A stretch of 6,677 bases of DNA from an uncultured Eubacteriales bacterium (lineage in GTDB: Bacteria > Bacillota_A > Clostridia > Christensenellales > Aristaeellaceae). The stretch lies in the NCBI GenBank assembly GCA_944333375.1, contig CALVKX010000117.1, forward strand, positions 1-6,677, read 5' to 3'. Positions 5,175-6,677 of the stretch are shown one piece after another. The stretch's first letter is position 1. Each line of letters opens with the position of its first letter. A program made the translations under genes and the position numbers. The notes under the pieces are model-generated. The model was not told the origin of the DNA and ran no database searches. It saw nothing but the letters and a program-made list of their open reading frames with translations.

Positions 5175-5211
5175 GCAAAGCGGGGGTCCTCATGCGGAAC
5201 CCCCGCTTTGC
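5175..5211. terminator. Hairpin between convergent genes, probable shared terminator
   Basis: A perfect 13-bp stem GCAAAGCGGGGGT/ACCCCCGCTTTGC (5175-5187, 5199-5211) with an 11-nt loop fills the 62-bp gap between the exported-protein stop (5159) and the kinase-like stop (5222). Beyond the hairpin the minus strand has short T-runs (GTATTTGCCTTTTCG), while the plus strand has no clear U-tract. It is a better terminator for the minus-strand gene but may serve both. Confidence 0.65.
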
Positions 5212-5221
5212 ATTGCCCGTC

Positions 5222-5842
5222 TCAGGCGTCGGTGCGCATCCTGGCGAAGGAGATGATGGCGTCCGCCACCTCCTCAGGCCTGCGCCCGTCGGTGCGGATC
5301 ATCAGATCGTAGTTGCTGCGCATGCCCCAGTTGCCGTCGGCAAAGAAGTTATAGTAGCTGCGGCGCTGGCGGTCCGTCTTGCGAATCAGCTCGCGGGCAT
5401 GCTCACGGTCCACCTTCTCCACCCGCATGATGCGCTCGATGCGCCGCTCTTCGGAGGCGTACACGAAAATGTGCGTGATGCCCGGCCGGTCCTTGAGCAC
5501 GTAGTCCGCACAGCGGCCCACGATCACACAGGGCCCCTCCGAGGCGATCTTGCTGATGGCGTCAAACTGCGCCAGAAAGACCCGCTGGTTGAGCGGCATC
5601 TGCAGACCCATGCCGCCCGCTCCCATATGAAGACCCGCGCCCGCGCTGCCCGCCAGCATGCCGCCGACGGTGTTTTTTTCGTCATGGCGCTCCAAAAGCT
5701 CGTGGCACAGGCCGCTTTCTTCGGCCGCGCGGGTCAGGATCTCTTTATCATAGAAGGGAACGCCCAGCTTGTCGGCCACCAGCTTGCCAATTTCGCGCCC
5801 GCCGCTTCCGTATTCGCGTCCAATGGTGATGATGGGGTCCAT
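5222..5842 (-). CDS. Cytidylate kinase-like family protein
   Basis: The 206-residue cytoplasmic protein matches the cytidylate kinase-like (Cytidylate_kin2) family. Evidence includes ITIGREYGSGGREIGK at 5-20 in the nucleotide-loop position, FYDKEIL (30-36), CVIVGRCADYVL (105-116), an Arg-rich lid-like segment (EERRIERIMR, 131-140; TDRQRRSYYNFF, 156-167) and YDLMIRTD (178-185). It is not classical Cmk: the P-loop GxxGxGK(S/T) is replaced by GREYGSGGRE, with no lysine at the usual place. As far as I know this replacement is typical of the family, whose substrate is unsettled. A Gly/Met-rich insert (about 59-83) follows the first helices. The start at 5842 is set by GGAGGTG (5850-5856) 7 nt upstream and by the family N-terminus; the frame is open to 6001, but that would extend through its own promoter. 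Confidence 0.88.
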   Translation of the reverse strand: MDPIITIGREYGSGGREIGKLVADKLGVPFYDKEILTRAAEESGLCHELLERHDEKNTVGGMLAGSAGAGLHMGAGGMGLQMPLNQRVFLAQFDAISKIASEGPCVIVGRCADYVLKDRPGITHIFVYASEERRIERIMRVEKVDREHARELIRKTDRQRRSYYNFFADGNWGMRSNYDLMIRTDGRRPEEVADAIISFARMRTDA

Positions 5843-5887
5843 ATAAAAACACCTCCGAAGGCTTGATGAACGAAGCTCTTTACCGCT

Positions 5888-5916
5888 ATTATACATCACG
5901 CGGCCCAAAAGTTCAA
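5888..5916 (-). promoter_or_regulatory. Promoter of the cytidylate kinase-like gene
   Basis: Reading leftward, TTGAAC (5916 to 5911; 4 of 6), a 17-bp spacer and a perfect TATAAT (5893 to 5888) predict a start near 5881 and a leader of about 38 nt carrying GGAGGTG. It is divergent from the guaB promoter, with 50 bp between the two -35 boxes. Confidence 0.8.
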
Positions 5917-5966
5917 CGAAAACCGCAAAACACGGGGTGGGAAGGGGCAAAGGCGGCGGCGAAGCG

Positions 5967-5995
5967 TTGACATTCCCGGCACGCGCTGGTAAAAT
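5967..5995 (+). promoter_or_regulatory. guaB promoter
   Basis: A perfect TTGACA (5967-5972), a 17-bp spacer and TAAAAT (5990-5995; 5 of 6) predict a start near 6002. The leader of about 32 nt is too short for a purine riboswitch, and no clear PurR-box pair is seen. Confidence 0.85.
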
Positions 5996-6009
5996 AGCCA
6001 CAATCCTAG

Positions 6010-6677
<668 letters not shown>

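Noticed and set aside
5843..6001. Extended kinase-like start at 6001
   Set aside because: It would run through the gene's own promoter and overlap the guaB promoter. The family N-terminus begins at 5842 with GGAGGTG at 7 nt.

Overview
The window reads as ordinary, gene-dense chromosome from a fairly GC-rich member of the Bacillota, most likely class Clostridia. This inference rests on strong AGGAGG-type ribosome binding sites, consensus housekeeping promoters (TTGACA/TATAAT-like, all with 17-bp spacers), an ArgR/AhrC-type operator close to the Bacillus consensus, and a short SerA of the kind I associate with Clostridia. No tRNA, rRNA, CRISPR array, transposase or phage gene is visible.

Layout, left to right. 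Positions 1-58 hold the first 19 codons of argG (argininosuccinate synthase) on the minus strand, with its own promoter (90-118) and an ARG box (71-88). Positions 59-459 contain no protein gene. From 181 to 438 this gap is filled by back-to-back hairpins bounded by two identical 29-nt palindromic repeats, and it ends in an intrinsic terminator for the minus strand (175-209). Next comes the minus-strand serine biosynthesis operon serC-serA (2711 down to 460), translationally coupled by an ATGA overlap. Divergent from serC, on the plus strand, are a MmcQ/YjbR-family gene (2961-3350), galM (3442-4494) and an exported protein of unknown function with a TTG start (4533-5159). A 13-bp stem hairpin (5175-5211) separates these from a convergent minus-strand cytidylate kinase-like gene (5222-5842). 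Finally guaB (IMP dehydrogenase) starts at 6034, diverges from the kinase-like gene and runs off the right edge.

How the genes relate. serC and serA perform the first two steps from 3-phosphoglycerate to serine. argG belongs to arginine synthesis and is probably repressed by an ArgR-family regulator. galM interconverts aldose anomers, and guaB commits IMP to guanine nucleotides. These are housekeeping units without a shared pathway. I found no convincing novel multi-gene system. The most unusual element is the hairpin cassette in the serA-argG gap, which looks like a mobile or repetitive noncoding element, or a structured 3' UTR, that has split or duplicated the serCA terminator. The exported protein is the main gene without an assigned function.
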